A stretch of 64,000 nt of DNA from Allolobophora icterica (Eukaryota > Annelida > Clitellata > Crassiclitellata > Lumbricidae): positions 5,735,807-5,799,806 of the forward strand of contig OY744605.1 in NCBI GenBank assembly GCA_963556255.1, in the 5' to 3' direction. The position numbers and the translations under genes were made by a program. Under the pieces are notes generated by a model. That model saw nothing but the letters and a program-made list of their open reading frames with translations, had not been told where the DNA came from and did not search any database. Shown here piece after piece: positions 21,059-33,532 of the stretch; position 1 is the first letter of the stretch; every line of letters starts with the position of its first letter.

Positions 21059-21848
21059 CAGGGGTTCCCAACCTTTTTTAGGCCTCGCACCCATTAGAAA
21101 TATTTGATTAGCGCTCGCACCCCCTACAAAAGTCATTATAGTCATATCACATTTGAAGACGACTAAGTTACATTTCTATTTTTTGAACCACAGACTGAAC
21201 CACATACACTCACACAGTACTGTGGGTGAACCAACTGAACTAATAATGAGCTTTTTACTCGGTGCATAAAATGTACATATAAATTCATAACGCTACAAAG
21301 AATGCACTGGGTTTTTGCAAGTCAACATTTCCTGTTGTGCAAGTGAAACCAACGCGCACATAGTCATCACTCCATTTCCTTCTTTTTCACATGATGAAAA
21401 ATGAAGGTTTAATCTGCGAACCAGTAAGAGAAAAATATGAGCTAATTTACCTGTTCATAAAGCCCGTTTTGATAAATGTGTCCTGCTCATTGCTTCTTTC
21501 AAAATAGAATGTCAATATGACATTGCACTCAGGGCAAAAATAATGACCTACAAATGCCGGCACACTGCAAGGCACCGGTTGCACTACGATACAAATACTG
21601 CTCAGTAAGTATACACACATGCACACACAATTATTATATTTATTAATATCAAGTTCTGTTATAATAAAATAAATGTGACCTCACCTTCAATGCAAACAAT
21701 TTTTGCAACCAGTTAATTTCGTAGCATTTGTATAAACATGACGGATTTTCTATCAGCCGATAAAAAGTTTACCTACTCTTTCTCGCACCCCCTGAAATGC
21801 CATCTCGCACCCTCTGGGGGTGCGAGCACCCCTGGTTGGGAACCCCTG
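21059..21848. mobile_element. 790-bp hAT-type non-autonomous element
   Basis: Ends CAGGGGTTCCCAACC and GGTTGGGAACCCCTG are perfect inverses, and CTTTATGA is duplicated on both sides (21,051-21,058 and 21,849-21,856). CTCGCACCCCCT-type subterminal repeats occur at both ends. No transposase frame is present. The insertion splits duplicated block III. Confidence 0.95.
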
Positions 21849-21856
21849 CTTTATGA

Positions 21857-22260
21857 TGACACCTGAGCATAAAATTTTGGTCAAGATTTATGTTTCAGCA
21901 GCGCCCTCTAGCCAATTCAGTACACTGTCTGTGGGAAGATGAGACGGCAAGGGAATGGACTTGCCACCCGCTGTCACATGCTGAGGCTAAGAAAATAAGG
22001 TCGCTAAAACTTTATAGTTTATACCCACGGCTGCCTCTTAGGTTAGCGTCAGGGACCGCCTTTTGCACTCTTTTCGCATAAGTATAACCGGGAATTGCAA
22101 GAACATGTTTTTCCATTTCTGTCGCTGCTTATTTATAGGGCCATTGACAGACTTGGAAAAGGTGTGTCAGGACTACAATTCTTTTTCTTCATCAATAATA
22201 TTTGCATTTCGTGTACAGGCAGAAAACATGCGCCATTTTGCTTTTCGCCATTTTCAACAT
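21857..22260 (+). repeat. duplicated locus block III, right part
   Basis: Matches blocks I and IV: CCTCTAGCCAATTCAG, TGTGGGAAGATGAGACGG, TGCTGAGGCTAAG, TATACCCACGGCTGCCTCTTA, GGACCGCC, AAAAGGTGTGTCAGGAC and the pyrimidine tract. A coding-like stretch (LWEDETAREWTCHPLSHAEA) is open but lacks the PPSY motif of block IV. Confidence 0.6.
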
Positions 22261-22969
22261 ACGCTATATATTTAACATTCGCTCTATTCATTTTCGCCCT
22301 TTTGAATGCGCCCTTTTGATTTTCGCCCCTTTCATAGGATACCCATTTGTTCACTCTGTTCCATTGTGAAATATTCGTTAAAGGATTGATGGATGGACTC
22401 AGAGTTTTACGGGATCTTACGGCAACAAAGACCGTTGACGTCGACAGATGTTAGTTTGAACATTTGTTATGACACAGAGTCGTTTAACAGTATGGCTTGA
22501 CAAAGCTCTAACTAAAATCGATGAAATGAAAGCTAATGAATATATGCATTGGGATAAATATATATTGCGTTGGTATGATTCGATTAAAAGGTGTGTAATG
22601 AAAGTATTGTATTATCCACTGCATAGCGACATCTTGTGAATATTTCGTCAATGTAATTGGCGATAATGTAGGTAGTTGCTACTTAACGTGTCATAACGAA
22701 GATGATTAGCGTCTCCCTCCTTCTTTATCCAGGCTTCGAACTGGTAAAACCGGAAAACAGCCGTAGTGGTGTTGCATCCTAATGTCTAAAGCCTTTGCCT
22801 GAAAGATAACAGCCGCCTGGTGGCGCTGCAGTCGACAATGCTATTTTGAACAGTTCTCACTGTTCGTATGCGGCTTAATACAGCTGCGCGTTAAAGGTAT
22901 TGTTTATGTGTGCAAAGGCAGTTGACGTCTTTAATATTTCAATTCATTTTCATATATCTTTCGTCCACT
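22261..22969. other. non-coding resident DNA with modules
   Basis: Copies of the TTTTACGGGATCTTACGG ... AAGACCGTTGACGTCGACA type (22,405-22,450), the TAAAAGGTGTGTAATG type (22,585-22,610) and the GATTAGCGTCTCCCTCC type (22,700-22,740) follow one another. This same order is repeated at 30,180-30,570. No gene is seen. Confidence 0.55.
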
Positions 22970-23399
<430 letters not shown>

Positions 23400-23409
23400 A
23401 GTATTATAC

Positions 23410-24240
23410 TAGTAAGTTATATATATAATATATAGCATATTGATTGATTAATGAGTATTTATGTTACTACTCTCCAACATTTGGTTCTTAAATGTCGTAT
23501 AATATACGACGTATATGGTGTGAGTAGGTTTAGGTATTGGAATAAATATTACATTTTACAATGCTGCAATATTGTGTTGCTGTAAGGGAAATATACAGGT
23601 AACTCTGATATGAATACATTTAAGTTCAACTTTAAACAATTGTAATTATATGTTCATATATATGTTTTTGTTAATTAAGTTAATTTATAGCTGGGTGTGT
23701 TAAATACCTGAACAGTTTTCAAAAAGCCAACTTGGTATACCACATGTTTCATTTAATGTGAATGCTGTTTGTGAAATTGTTACCATTTCATGCGTTATAT
23801 GATTGTAGCAGGAGATATTACGATGGGATGTCATTAAACTGTATATTTAGAAATAATCGCTTAGAAATTTCAAAAGTAGAATAAGAATATAATGTCATAA
23901 TTATAATTATATGTACTGTGGCTTTATATTTGAAATTGTTTAAGTATTTCTTGTGTGTGAGAATTGTTGTGAAATAATGTTTAATCTGCATCAAAACATT
24001 AATCACTCTGTGTATCATAGACAATGCTAGAGATATTGATTTAAATGATATGACATTAGTGATATTGTACGGCTCTGTTTGACACCTTTAAATGATGTCT
24101 TTCAGATGCTATAAGTATCTTGTTTTCTGTGAATTATTATAAATTTAGCTGTTGAGCTGTGATTTGAATTTGTCCAAAGATGATGCATTCTTCACATAGT
24201 TGAAATAATTGTTCCATGCAGTGGGTCCAGCGACAGAGAA
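23410..24240 (-). pseudogene. LINE C-terminus with its 3' UTR
   Basis: At about 24,145-24,240 the minus strand reads CSFSVAGPTAWNNYFNYVK, then SSLDKFKSQLNS and a stop: the standard C-terminal WN motif and final helix of a CR1/L2-type LINE. Everything down to 23,410 is the inverted copy 3 of the 0.84-kb repeat (copies at 4,865 and 12,930). This identifies that repeat as this LINE's 3' untranslated region. Confidence 0.7.
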
Positions 24241-24708
24241 GGAACAGTCGCCAAACCTCGATGAAGACCTTAGGACTTGTAGTTGATTGTTATATGAAGA
24301 TCGTGGCCGACATCTATTCCGTTTGTCTGATACTCCCTCCCTCCGTCCTTTCCTCCATCATTCCTGTTGGATTAAACGCTCTCTTTAGACACCTTTAAAG
24401 TGGTTTCCACGAATTCTATGTAAACATATAACACGGTAGGCAATTATTTAAAGCTCTCTCTTAAAACACCGTTAAAACGGCGTTACCCGTGCTATATAGT
24501 TATGGGACACTGTAGTCGATTAGTTCGGCTCCGGGGTTGTTTTAAGCGTTCTTTGTAAAACACCTTCAAAATCTATTCAACCAATGCTACATCACGATAA
24601 ATCACTATGGATCCACACTACCATTGTGATGCTATAACACCGACGAAGATTTGCAAATTGTTAGTTAATATACTGCATAACTAAAACCAGCAAATGCTCT
24701 AACTGTAC
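24241..24708. other. non-coding with three reverse modules in a row
   Basis: TTTAGACACCTTTAAAGTGG (24,385), AAAACACCGTTAAAACGG ... GTGCTATATAGTTATGGGAC (24,465-24,510) and AAACACCTTCAAAATC ... AATGCTACAT (24,560-24,595) are spaced about 90 bases apart. Confidence 0.55.
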
Positions 24709-24933
24709 CTGCTATTCTTCCTCCATTATTAACGATTGTGATCTGGTAGACAAAAATCATTGAAACAAGGTCAACCGTCCACCATGGATTCTCCTTGTAG
24801 TCGCTTTGGGCGCAGTTGACGGTTGACGTGTCTCCGTCAACCGGCAACAAGGACATGGTTGACTGGTTGTATGTGGAACTCTGCGAGCTACTTCCGTTCA
24901 AAGACACGTCCTCAGTCATTTCGACAGCAGTGA
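24709..24933 (-). CDS. exon encoding part of a fucolectin/F5-8C-like (FTP) domain
   Basis: The minus-strand frame reads VSLNGSSSQSSTYN, then a PVDGDTSTVNCAQS segment, NPWWTVDL, and VYQITIVNNGG. The order NxA/SxxSSTY, DGxTxT..C, PWWxVDL and VxxITIxNR is typical of eel-fucolectin/tachylectin-4/pentraxin (FTP) galactose-binding domains, which bind fucosylated glycans extracellularly. A CATTCCAG acceptor and GCAG/GTACAG donor frame a 225-base exon. The half of the domain after the N-R stretch would be on another exon, not recognised nearby. The frame is intact, so it could belong to a live gene. The exon edges are my best guess. Confidence 0.65.
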
Positions 24934-24954
24934 CTGGAATGATTTCATTATTCA

Positions 24955-25395
24955 AAGGAGAATTAAGAAAGAATTATTATTCATGCATTAACGGTAATTC
25001 ATATACAGTATGCATCAATAATTCACAAGTGAAGTGTATTTTTATTCACAAAGAAAATGTATTAGTAATTCACGAAAGAAAATGCAATAATGATTCACAA
25101 CTCAAGCCCATGTATGCAATTCATTGATAATTCATAAGAGAAATTCATACATAATTTTCAAGAGAAATGCATTTATGATTCACATTAGGAATGCATAAAC
25201 AATTCACAAGAGAAATGTATTACTAATTAAAGATGGAAAATGCATTTACAATTCACAGCAGATATCAATTATAATTCACAAGCAAGATGCATTAATAGTT
25301 CACAAAAGACATGAATGCATTGATGCTACACAAAAGAGATGCATTTATAATCTACAATGAAATGCAGTAATAATTCGCAAGAAAAATAATTTATC
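24955..25395. repeat. degenerate tandem repeat (ATTCACAAGAGAAATGCATTA unit family)
   Basis: About ten imperfect units of roughly 35-45 bases built on AATTCACAAG and AGAAATGCATTAATAA. The short frames through it are not genes. Confidence 0.7.
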
Positions 25396-25723
25396 CACTG
25401 GACATCTCTGACATCTTCTGACACGACGCAGCGCTCGTGAATAAGCTGGCGCCCTACGCTCAGCGTAATAGCAGCGCTTGATGAAATTTATAGATCATGA
25501 TTAAGGTTACGATCACAAGGCGTTACGGAAAACGAAGATGCGAAAGGCAATGATATGAAAGCGCGTGCAGATTCAGTCATTATTTTTAGGTGAGAATTCA
25601 TCATTTAAATGCAAAAGTTCATTTTATTGTTAATCATTTACTTTTTCATTTGATTGATTGTAATTTAAATGTAGAGAAATGCCGATGCAATAGTTATCTG
25701 TAAAATATTAAAATTAAAGACGA

Positions 25724-25810
25724 TCCCGCGAGGCGGATTTGAACCACCGACCTAAGGATTTCTCTGTTTGCCACTACAGTCCTCCGCTCTACCAACTGAG
25801 CTATCGCGGG
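25724..25810 (-). tRNA. tRNA-Tyr (GTA) with a 14-base intron
   Basis: On the minus strand the acceptor stem CCCGCGA pairs with TCGCGGG and an A discriminator follows. The D arm TAGCTCAGTTGGTAGAGC is the A box; the anticodon loop reads CTGTAGA with GTA; the T arm GGTGG-TTCAAAT-CCGCC is the B box. The 14-base intron TGGCAAACAGAGAA sits after position 37, where eukaryotic tRNA-Tyr introns always lie. All stems pair, with one G-T in the T stem, so it looks functional. No CCA is encoded, as expected in eukaryotes. Confidence 0.96.
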
Positions 25811-26420
25811 CAGTCGGTATTTTACTCTAACAAATGACGCTATATTCGTACTTCGCAACCGCAATTTATGTGGGGCAACACTCGCTGTTCGTGTTTGGCT
25901 TAAACTGACAACTTCTTACGATTTTTCTAGCGCTTTATTTTAAAGCACAAGGTGTCAGTCGATCATAATGTAATGTAAATCTCCAAAAATATCGCAGCGC
26001 CACAAAAAGTCACGTCACATATCTCTGACATTCGTGGGCGTCCGCAGGAATTTTTGTAGGGGGAACTTTTGTAGGGGGTCCAAATATAGAACACGCTGAC
26101 TGACAGGAAGCCAGTGCAGGACCTCCAGCACATAACCAGAGACCTGACAAATTTGGTATTCGCTGCACTCGATCGAGGCACGCCAGACGATTAGAAGGTA
26201 GGCCATATTAAAGTTAGGAACAGTATTCAAGTCGACTGGTAATAAAGGAGTGTACTAACGTAGCAGTGGTGCCTTGGGTAAGACAGCGGACGACACTGCT
26301 AAGCTGGCGATAATAGCAGGGCCTCCAGGTCGCGAACTAGCTTACCGTAGAGAAAGTATAGCTAGAAAATCCATCAGCCAAGGCGGTTAGGTCAAGCTGA
26401 GCAAGTTGCTGTCAGGTGCC
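25811..26420. other. non-coding, with LINE-like and MITE-end fragments
   Basis: GTGGGCGTCCGCAGGAATTT ... GGGGG at 26,034-26,080 is a lone end of the MITE at 26,421-26,709. The stretch 26,090-26,240 (GGAAGCCAGTGCAGGACC ... AGAAGGTAGGCCATATTAAA) resembles the reverse complement of LINE reverse transcriptase coding DNA but is too decayed to translate. There is no gene. Confidence 0.45.
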
Positions 26421-26709
26421 ATGGGCGTCCGGAACATTTGCCCCTCTGAATTTTGAAAATATTTTCAAAAAATAAAATCTTTCGATTATCATGATTATTA
26501 CAACAATCCCAAAACGATTTTTAATACTAAAAACGCATAATTATTAGGAAAGTCCATGACCAATATTTATTTTTAAAGTTGTCACGTGTTCTGTGTTGAT
26601 GAATATTTAAAAACGTCATTTTGTGCTACCGCTACAAAAAATTTTCTCCGCCCTAGACAATTTTTGCCCCACCCCCACACCCCGTAGAAAAATTCCTGCG
26701 GACACCCAT
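26421..26709. mobile_element. 289-bp MITE with GTGCC flanks
   Basis: The ends ATGGGCGTCCG and CGGACACCCAT are near-perfect inverses, with CCCC-rich subterminal sequence. GTGCC is found directly on both sides (26,416-26,420 and 26,710-26,714), suggesting a short target duplication. There is no coding capacity. Confidence 0.65.
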
Positions 26710-26859
26710 GTGCCCAGCCAAATGAATTTAGTCTTTGCCGGATTTAGGCGCAAAACCCGGCCCATAGCCCCGACAGCTGACATTCATTTATGGATGACAT
26801 AAATGAATGAAAATTAAACAAATTAGTAAATAAAGAAAGGAAGAAAACGTAAGTCAGCA

Positions 26860-26945
26860 AATAAATCTACAAATAAATAAATATATATAGATACAAATAA
26901 ATAAATTATAAATAAATAAATAAATAAATATTAGATAGATGAATT
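26860..26945. repeat. (AAAT)n-type tract
   Basis: Degenerate ATAA/AAAT repeats preceding the LINE remnant. Confidence 0.75.
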
Positions 26946-27240
26946 ATGCAGAAGGATAAATCTGACTGAAAATCTCATGCAAAAAATTATACAGAGAAAG
27001 TTAAGACTGTTCGGACACATTTGCAGAATGAAGGAGGACAGAAAAAATTAAAACTTAGATTTTTGGGATAATGGAAGGCACAAACAAAAGAGGAAGACCT
27101 CACAGGGAATGGACATATGACATTGAAGAATGGTGCGGAGCAGGTCTCCAGGAGTTGAGCCGCTCGGAACTGGACAGAACGGAGTGGAAATACATTGTAA
27201 AGAAGGCATCAGACATCTACGGGCGCTGAGCCCATAGTTA
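26946..27240 (+). pseudogene. LINE C-terminal remnant (RTE/I-like)
   Basis: Read across several frame breaks, the plus strand shows KLRLFGHICRMK, then a RGRPxxEW-type stretch, DIEEWCG, LQELSR, LDRTEWK and a stop. RLxxFGHIxRM and RGRPxxxW are hallmark C-terminal motifs of many animal non-LTR retrotransposons. Multiple indels make it dead. A GAATGAATGAAT tail follows. Confidence 0.75.
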
Positions 27241-27814
27241 TTGAATGAATGAATATTCTAATTGCCATTTATTTACTATATAAAGTTTCCTTACAGTAAA
27301 AATTTCTGAAATTTCAAGATAATTAGTTGAATTCACATGATTAAAACCCAGAACTTCTCTTGATGTTGAATTGATGGCCGTAGTCTGTGACTTATAGGAC
27401 GAAAGTAAGCCTTAAAAGAGGTGTGTTAAAGACCACTTCTTTTCCTCCAAAGAACGATTCTTCAAATGCCGTTATCCTCACATCCGGTGACGACGAAGGA
27501 TCTGCTGAAGTTCATTAGTCTCGAGTCGATGGAAGGACCAGATGACGTCATTTCCGGTGACGAATACATCAACAACATCAACTGACGAAAGTCAACGATT
27601 TTTAGCAAGAAGAAGGTCGATCCCATTGTCATTTATTGAGCTAATTGTTATTACGGTTTATGATTCGCATTTATTATATTTAATTATTATTTTGGTTTAC
27701 TAATCAAAGTTAGTTATATATTTAATAAATATGAAAGGTTTTATTCATATATATTTATTTAATTATTATTTCGACCGATTGTCATTCTAAGGTGGACAAG
27801 GTTTTCGTTTTGCT
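27241..27814. other. non-coding; piece of the duplicated block
   Basis: The stretch 27,385-27,450 (CTTATAGGACGAAAG ... AAAAGAGGTGTGTTAAAGAC) matches the pre-exon part of blocks I, III and IV. The rest is AT-rich with no feature. Confidence 0.5.
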
Positions 27815-28206
<392 letters not shown>

Positions 28207-28234
28207 GTAAATATACTATTATATCCAGTATTAA

Positions 28235-28390
28235 TAATACTGGATATAAATTTGAAACATTCTTCCTGTAGCTGTTCGTTGCCCCGCCTCCTAGTCAATT
28301 CAGCTGTAATGAGTACATTGCCCTTACACTATCATTGGGAAGATGAGACGGCGAAGGAGCGGACTGGCTACCCGCCGTCATATGCCGAGT
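28235..28390 (+). CDS. coding-like stretch of block IV (PPSY-containing), uncertain
   Basis: Reads SAVMSTLPLHYHWEDETAKE, then RTGYPPSYAES, before a plausible CTAG/GTAAAT donor. PPSY fits the PPxY motif bound by WW domains, which usually sits in cytoplasmic tails. The other block copies have stops or lack the motif, so only this copy could be expressed. No family is recognised; the exon call is inference from conservation across copies. Confidence 0.35.
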
Positions 28391-28616
28391 CTAGGTAAAT
28401 TAGGTCACTAACATTTTGCAGTTTATACCCACGGCTGCCTCTCAGTGTAGCGTAAGGACTTCTCTTTTCTAATTCTATTGTCATGACTATGGAAAGGAAG
28501 CGGCATCTGGTCTTACTCTTTGGCTACTTGTCTTTATATAGCCATTACAAAACTTATAAAAGGTGTGTTATGGCTGCATTTCTTCTTCAATAGTATTTGA
28601 ATTTCGGTAAAGGCAG

Positions 28617-28954
28617 AAAACACTGAAACTAAGTTGTCAACCATAACAGACTCCTCTTCCTCCTCCTCTCAGAAGCACGACCCAAACCCTATCCTTAGAC
28701 TTAACATATCCCGTCGGAGAACCACCCTGGGTCTCGGACTCGGGTCCGGAAAGCCCTCGCTACAGCTCCGATCCATCGAGCCTCTGCCAACCATTACCAT
28801 TCCAATTTCCAGAGACCGCAAACTGAGAGCAAGCCACAAACTGCTTCAAAAGAGCCTCAACCGATTTTTCGTCGACAGAGTTCGGGGTATTTAAAGCCAG
28901 CGCTTCCGCCTCCAACGGCAACGTACGTGGAGTTGGAGAGTGAGTCCGATGCAG
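28617..28954 (+). pseudogene. putative juxtamembrane-type exon, copy IV
   Basis: Bounded by GTAAAGGCAG and GATGCAG/GTAAGA. The first part reads DSSSSSSQKHDPNPILRLNI and continues to ISRDRKLRASHKL. A frame shift lies before the last third, where the conserved frame is GYLKPALPPPTATYVELES plus ESDAG. It is longer than copy I because of an extra 100-base arginine/glycine-rich stretch. Decay plus conserved ends suggests a once-real exon family. Confidence 0.45.
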
Positions 28955-28994
28955 GTAAGACAACGCCAAGTGTTGACCAACATTGTCCGTTATA

Positions 28995-29070
28995 ATACTA
29001 TATCAATCTGTCTGTCTGTCGGTCTGCCTGTCTGTGCGTCTGTCTGTCTATCTGTCTGTCGGTTGCTTGT
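28995..29070 (+). repeat. (TCTG)n tract after exon copy IV
   Basis: Same position and sequence type as after the two other exon copies, so the repeat was duplicated together with the exon. Confidence 0.8.
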
Positions 29071-29139
29071 GTTATGTGGTTTAATTCGTTGTGGTGGTAT
29101 TTGTACAAATGCATTAATCGACGGCGCTCCTCTTCTTCT

Positions 29140-29850
29140 TTAGGTTCTCTGTCCACCGGCAGGTTCGTATGACCAATGACGCCATCGTTCTCTGTCTTGT
29201 GCTCTTCTCTTCAGTCCACTGTATCCTTCTTCTTTTGTCATCATCCAGTCTAACAGCATTGCCCTCGGTCTTCCTCGCGTCTTTCTCCCCTCCATCCTTC
29301 CCTCCATGATGTCTCTTAGCAGTGTCTCACTCCTTAGGATGTGCCCGATCCATTTCCTTTGCCGTCCGCGTATAGTACTTATGAGTGATCTTTGCTCTTC
29401 TACCATTTGCAGGATTTCCTCGTTCGTCCTCCGTTCCGCCCAGCTAACTCTCTCCATTCTGCGCCACACCCACATCTCGAAGGCCTCCAATCTTTTTATG
29501 TCGTCCTTCCTCATTGTCCATGTCTCGGAGCCGTACAGAACAACACTCCACACCAGTGTCTTTACCATTCTCTTCTTTAGACTCTTGCTTAAACCTCCTC
29601 TCATTAGCTCTCCTCTTTTATAAAATGCATGTTTTCCCATGGATATTCTTCTTTTTTATTTCCTCATGGCATCTTCCATCGTCTGTGATCACACTTCCTA
29701 GATAGCAAAACTTCTCCACCTGTTCTATTTCTTCTCCGTTTAGTGTGATCTTTATTGTTTGTGGTGTTATACCGCTTCTCTTGCTTATCTTGCTCCATGT
29801 CTACATAAATGTTGCAGTTGAAGAATTAAAGATCTGCTCGACATTCTTGT
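29140..29850 (-). pseudogene. LINE reverse transcriptase C-terminal third (RTE/I-like)
   Basis: The minus frame reads [32 protein letters not shown], then [32 protein letters not shown] and [10 protein letters not shown]. The [15 protein letters not shown] and GH-x-LR...RGRP motifs identify the C-terminus of a non-LTR reverse transcriptase. Upstream (29,655-29,760) the KFCYLGSVITDDGRCHEE segment continues in another frame after an indel. It is 5' truncated and dead. Confidence 0.88.
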
Positions 29851-31138
29851 TTCATTTTCTGCTGGTTCTTTCAGTTACTGACCTCGAGTACTTTAATCAG
29901 TCTTCCTTGATATGCCAATCTTATAGTAGAAGAATTATTGATTGATGAGTTCTACAGTAAAGTCTGAAAACATTATACATAATAGTGTGGCTAGAACTCT
30001 CGCAGCATAAACTATCTGGTGCCAAAGCACATTTGAGTCTTCTGCTGCCAGAAAATTCGGCCAAAATGTTTCAAAGGACCGCGTTTCTTTTGGGGTTTGT
30101 CGAACTCGCACAGTGCTCTTTATCACTAGACATTTTGAGCACATCGTTAACTCGTATACGGAGTTATTTTTTAAATGCGGTCTGCCGGATATATACCATT
30201 GGTCACATCCGTTTAAAAGGTGTCTCATGAAACGATGCACAAGCCACTTTTTAGCGACATCTGTTGATTTGTCTCTGCAAGTGGTGAATATGCAGGTAGT
30301 TTCTATTTAACGTGTTATGACGATGATGATTGGCGTCGCCCTCCTTCTTTAACCATGCTTCTGACTGGCACCACCGGAAAAGAGCCGTAGTGAAGTTCGC
30401 ATAGGTAATGTTTAAGACATTTAAGTTATAAGATACTAGCCGTCTGGCGGCGCAGCAATCGGCAATAGCTATTGACCTCAAAATATTAGCAGATGGGTGG
30501 ATTCAGAGTTTAAGGACATGTATGACAAGATAGGTAGTTGACGTCTTTAAAGTTCGTTGATGTAGTTCAGTTCATTTTCATCGATCTTTCATCCATCAGT
30601 TTCTTTTGCTTCTCTCGCGGTTGTTTTGAGATGGCGATGTTAAGCCATCTCAAAACCAAGTGCCAAGTTTTGAAAATATGTAGGTTAATATTTAATATAA
30701 AACTAGACCTACATCACTCATTTGGCCAATTAGCTTTATTTCTTTTTCTCTTTGGCCCCAAGGCTCCTTTGTTGGCCATGAGGTTCTTTTGATGACCATA
30801 AAAGGCTCTTTTATTATTTTTTAATATTGATTTTGTACTCCTAAAAGAATTATTATTCATTTTTTGGTGGCCTTTAGACTCTTTTTAAAAAACGTTTTTA
30901 ACATTTTTTTTACAAACATTCGCGTCGCCCTCCGCCGTCTTTTCCTCCGTCATTCCTGTTGGATAGAGCGCTTTCTTTAGACACCTTTAAGGCGTGGTCA
31001 ACCGACGCTATATAAACATGAGAAACTGTCGACTGTTGGTATAACTACTCAATCTAGACACCTTTAAAAGTTTATATCTCGTGCTATATAGATATGGGAC
31101 GCTGAGGTCGATAAATTCCTCCTGGTATCCACAAAGCA
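29851..31138. other. non-coding resident DNA with ordered modules
   Basis: Forward modules are at 30,190-30,245 (GGATATATACCATTGGTCAC ... AAAAGGTGTCTCATG), 30,310-30,370 and 30,505-30,560. A partial copy of the palindrome arm (TTTGCTTCTCTCGCGGTTG) is at 30,600-30,625, with a short local palindrome (GAGATGGCGATGTTAAGCCATCTC) after it. Reverse modules are at 30,965-31,020 and 31,050-31,110. No gene is seen. Confidence 0.55.
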
Positions 31139-31499
31139 TTTAGTTCAGGGATAGCGAACCTAGGTCACGCGTGCCCAAAGTGGGACGCGTTGAAATTGTT
31201 AGGGCACGCGGAATTCAGAGCGTCCCCCGAAATTCAAATTTAGAAATACAAAATCCCTGTACGAATCCAATTTTTTTGTTGAAGGACTTAATTTTCATTA
31301 ACTTCATTCAAAACGATATTTGATATAACGTCTTTAATTCATATTTTGTTAGGCTCTGTTAACTAAAACCTATAAGGCCTATGAGAAAACTAATTGTATA
31401 CCGTGCAAATTTCTGAGGGGCACGCGACGGTATTTTTAAAAATGATTTAGCAGCATTTTGGCACGCACCTTTAAAAATGTTCGCCATCCCTGAACTAAA
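31139..31499. mobile_element. 361-bp inverted-repeat element, CAGGGATRGCGAAC ends
   Basis: TTTAGTTCAGGGATAGCGAAC and its inverse at the right end differ at one base (arms of 21 bases). The inner part is rich in GCACGCG. The core CAGGGAT...ATCCCTG looks hAT-like, but the flanking seven bases are inverted rather than directly repeated, so the true border may be outside them. Confidence 0.7.
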
Positions 31500-31869
31500 C
31501 GAAGGATAAAAAAAATTTGCGTTAAAGGGCAGTCTTTTCTGCTGATCTTCTATTACTGAAGGCCTCTTTATATTCATTTGTCCAAGACTGAACTGCTTTT
31601 GTTCTAAAGTTCCTCCGAATAGCAGCGGTTAAAAAAATTAGAGAATTCAGGGAGTCTGTATTATATATAGCAATGGTAATCTCCGTTTAAAAGGTGTCTT
31701 ATAAAAATATTGCATTATCCACTGCTTAGCGACATCTTGTGACTGTGTCGTCTATGTAATTGGCGAAAATGTAGCTACTTGCTATGTGTCATGACGAGGA
31801 TAATTGACTTCGCCATCCTTCTTTATCCAGGCTGCGTGGGAAAAGGAAAGTCTTAAGAAGAGAGAAATA
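31500..31869. other. non-coding with module copies
   Basis: A forward module lies at 31,665-31,710 (TATATATAGCAATGGTAATC ... TTAAAAGGTGTCTTATAAAA), followed by TTAGCGACATCTTGTGAC (31,730), as in 22,620. Confidence 0.5.
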
Positions 31870-31960
31870 GTAGCAATGCCCCTAGTTAGGATCTGAGTAC
31901 GAGTCACAGAAGGAAGATCATTCCAAAGGGATGGGCCAACAGATACAGGCACGGTGTTGA
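31870..31960 (-). pseudogene. LINE C-terminal WN-motif remnant
   Basis: The minus strand reads SVGPSLWNDLPSVTR, the conserved LINE C-terminal motif. Flanking DNA to 32,130 is probably the upstream part of the same LINE but too decayed to translate. Confidence 0.6.
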
Positions 31961-33532
31961 GCTATAGAAGTCCGGGTCGGAGGGACTAAGATGTCATGTC
32001 GGTCTAAATAAAGGAGACGACTGCCAAATTTTACAACGACAGACTGGGGTCTACAGATAAGATCACGAGGATCTTGACCTTGGAACATTCGAGAGGTAAG
32101 GAACAGCATTTTAAACTGGATACGGATATTCAGCATGTTGTTCGATTGGCTGCATGTGTTGCGTTCACTGAATGTTGATTTACGACACCTCTTTTACGAG
32201 CTTTATTCTTCCTACAAATAGACCATCTCCAGGTTGGGCAATAATTGTAACAGGAAAGGAGAAAACTGTTCAGAATAATACCAGCTGACGTCATCGGGCT
32301 TTGTTGCCATGAGAGGTGATTAATATTTTGGATAAAAAAATTGTCAAATGTTAAAAGTCGTTCTGGCACATCTTAGAGAACGAATTAAAAAAAAAACTAT
32401 TTTGCACTAGTGTATTTGCCCGTCATAATTATGACGTCATATTATAGGTCTATAATTATGTATTGTTGATTATCACCGTCGCCAAGATCGCCGTCGTCAA
32501 GACGACAGGTTTATGTTTCACAATAGAACAGAACCCATTTGTGACGTAGCGTCCACCCGACAGACGGACACTATATGGAAACTATATGTATAGATGATTA
32601 CTAACTATACCAAAAGGCAACGATTTATCAGTATACTTTAATTTCTAGAGTTTTTATGTAATTCACTCCACCCTAAGGAATAGCGTAGCCCCTCCTTTAT
32701 TCAGGCTTGGGCCTGGCATTTCCAGAGCGCCATGGCGAAGTTTCTTTATCCAAGGGTCGATTCAAATTTATCCATGGCAAGGGGCCAAGGGCAAGACACT
32801 AACAAGAGTGTCGAAAAATTCCCATTGGCTTACTGATTTTATTAACACCTGCCTAGTAGTACGTTCCAGTTTTTAACGATATCTTATGTTGTGAGGACCG
32901 TTAACGTCGCCCTTCTCTTTTCTCCTGGCTTGACACTGGCATTTCTTGGCTCTATTGGCACTACGGGTCGTGACGGAGTTAATGACTGTCCCTTCGTCCA
33001 ATTGCTTTTTGAAGTGTGTTTTATTACCTGAGAACGAGGCAACGCCGCTCCCAAATGAGACACAATCATTGCTCTTTTAAGATAAATATTATTATTATTT
33101 GACTTAAACTAACCCGGAGAGTAAATTATAACTCTTGACTCATAACTCTTGACTCTTGTCTCATTGAAGTGTGTTATTTCTACCTGAGAACGAGGCAAAG
33201 TCGCTCCCAACTGAGAAGCCACCATTAAACTTTTAGACAAATATTATAATTATGTGAATTATAACTCTTGTCTCCTGTGTGAAGCGTCGCTGGCAGGCTC
33301 AGTGAAAAACGAGGCCTTCGAGCCGGCTTAAGACATGAATATATGGCCGTCCGCAAGGCCACGACATCTGGCGATCACTAGTTCTTCCTTCCTATAATGA
33401 TTGATGGATATGGTTTATCAAACGCTCCTCAGATTCGCATTTCTGCATGACTTTACGCGCGTCAAAATATTTTCATAACAATATTAATAAAAGTGGTTGT
33501 CAAAATATTTTTATTATTATTATAAAAGTGGC

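Noticed and set aside
25940..26230. Short minus-strand frames near the tRNA
   Set aside because: They overlap decayed LINE-like and MITE DNA with no consistent family signal.
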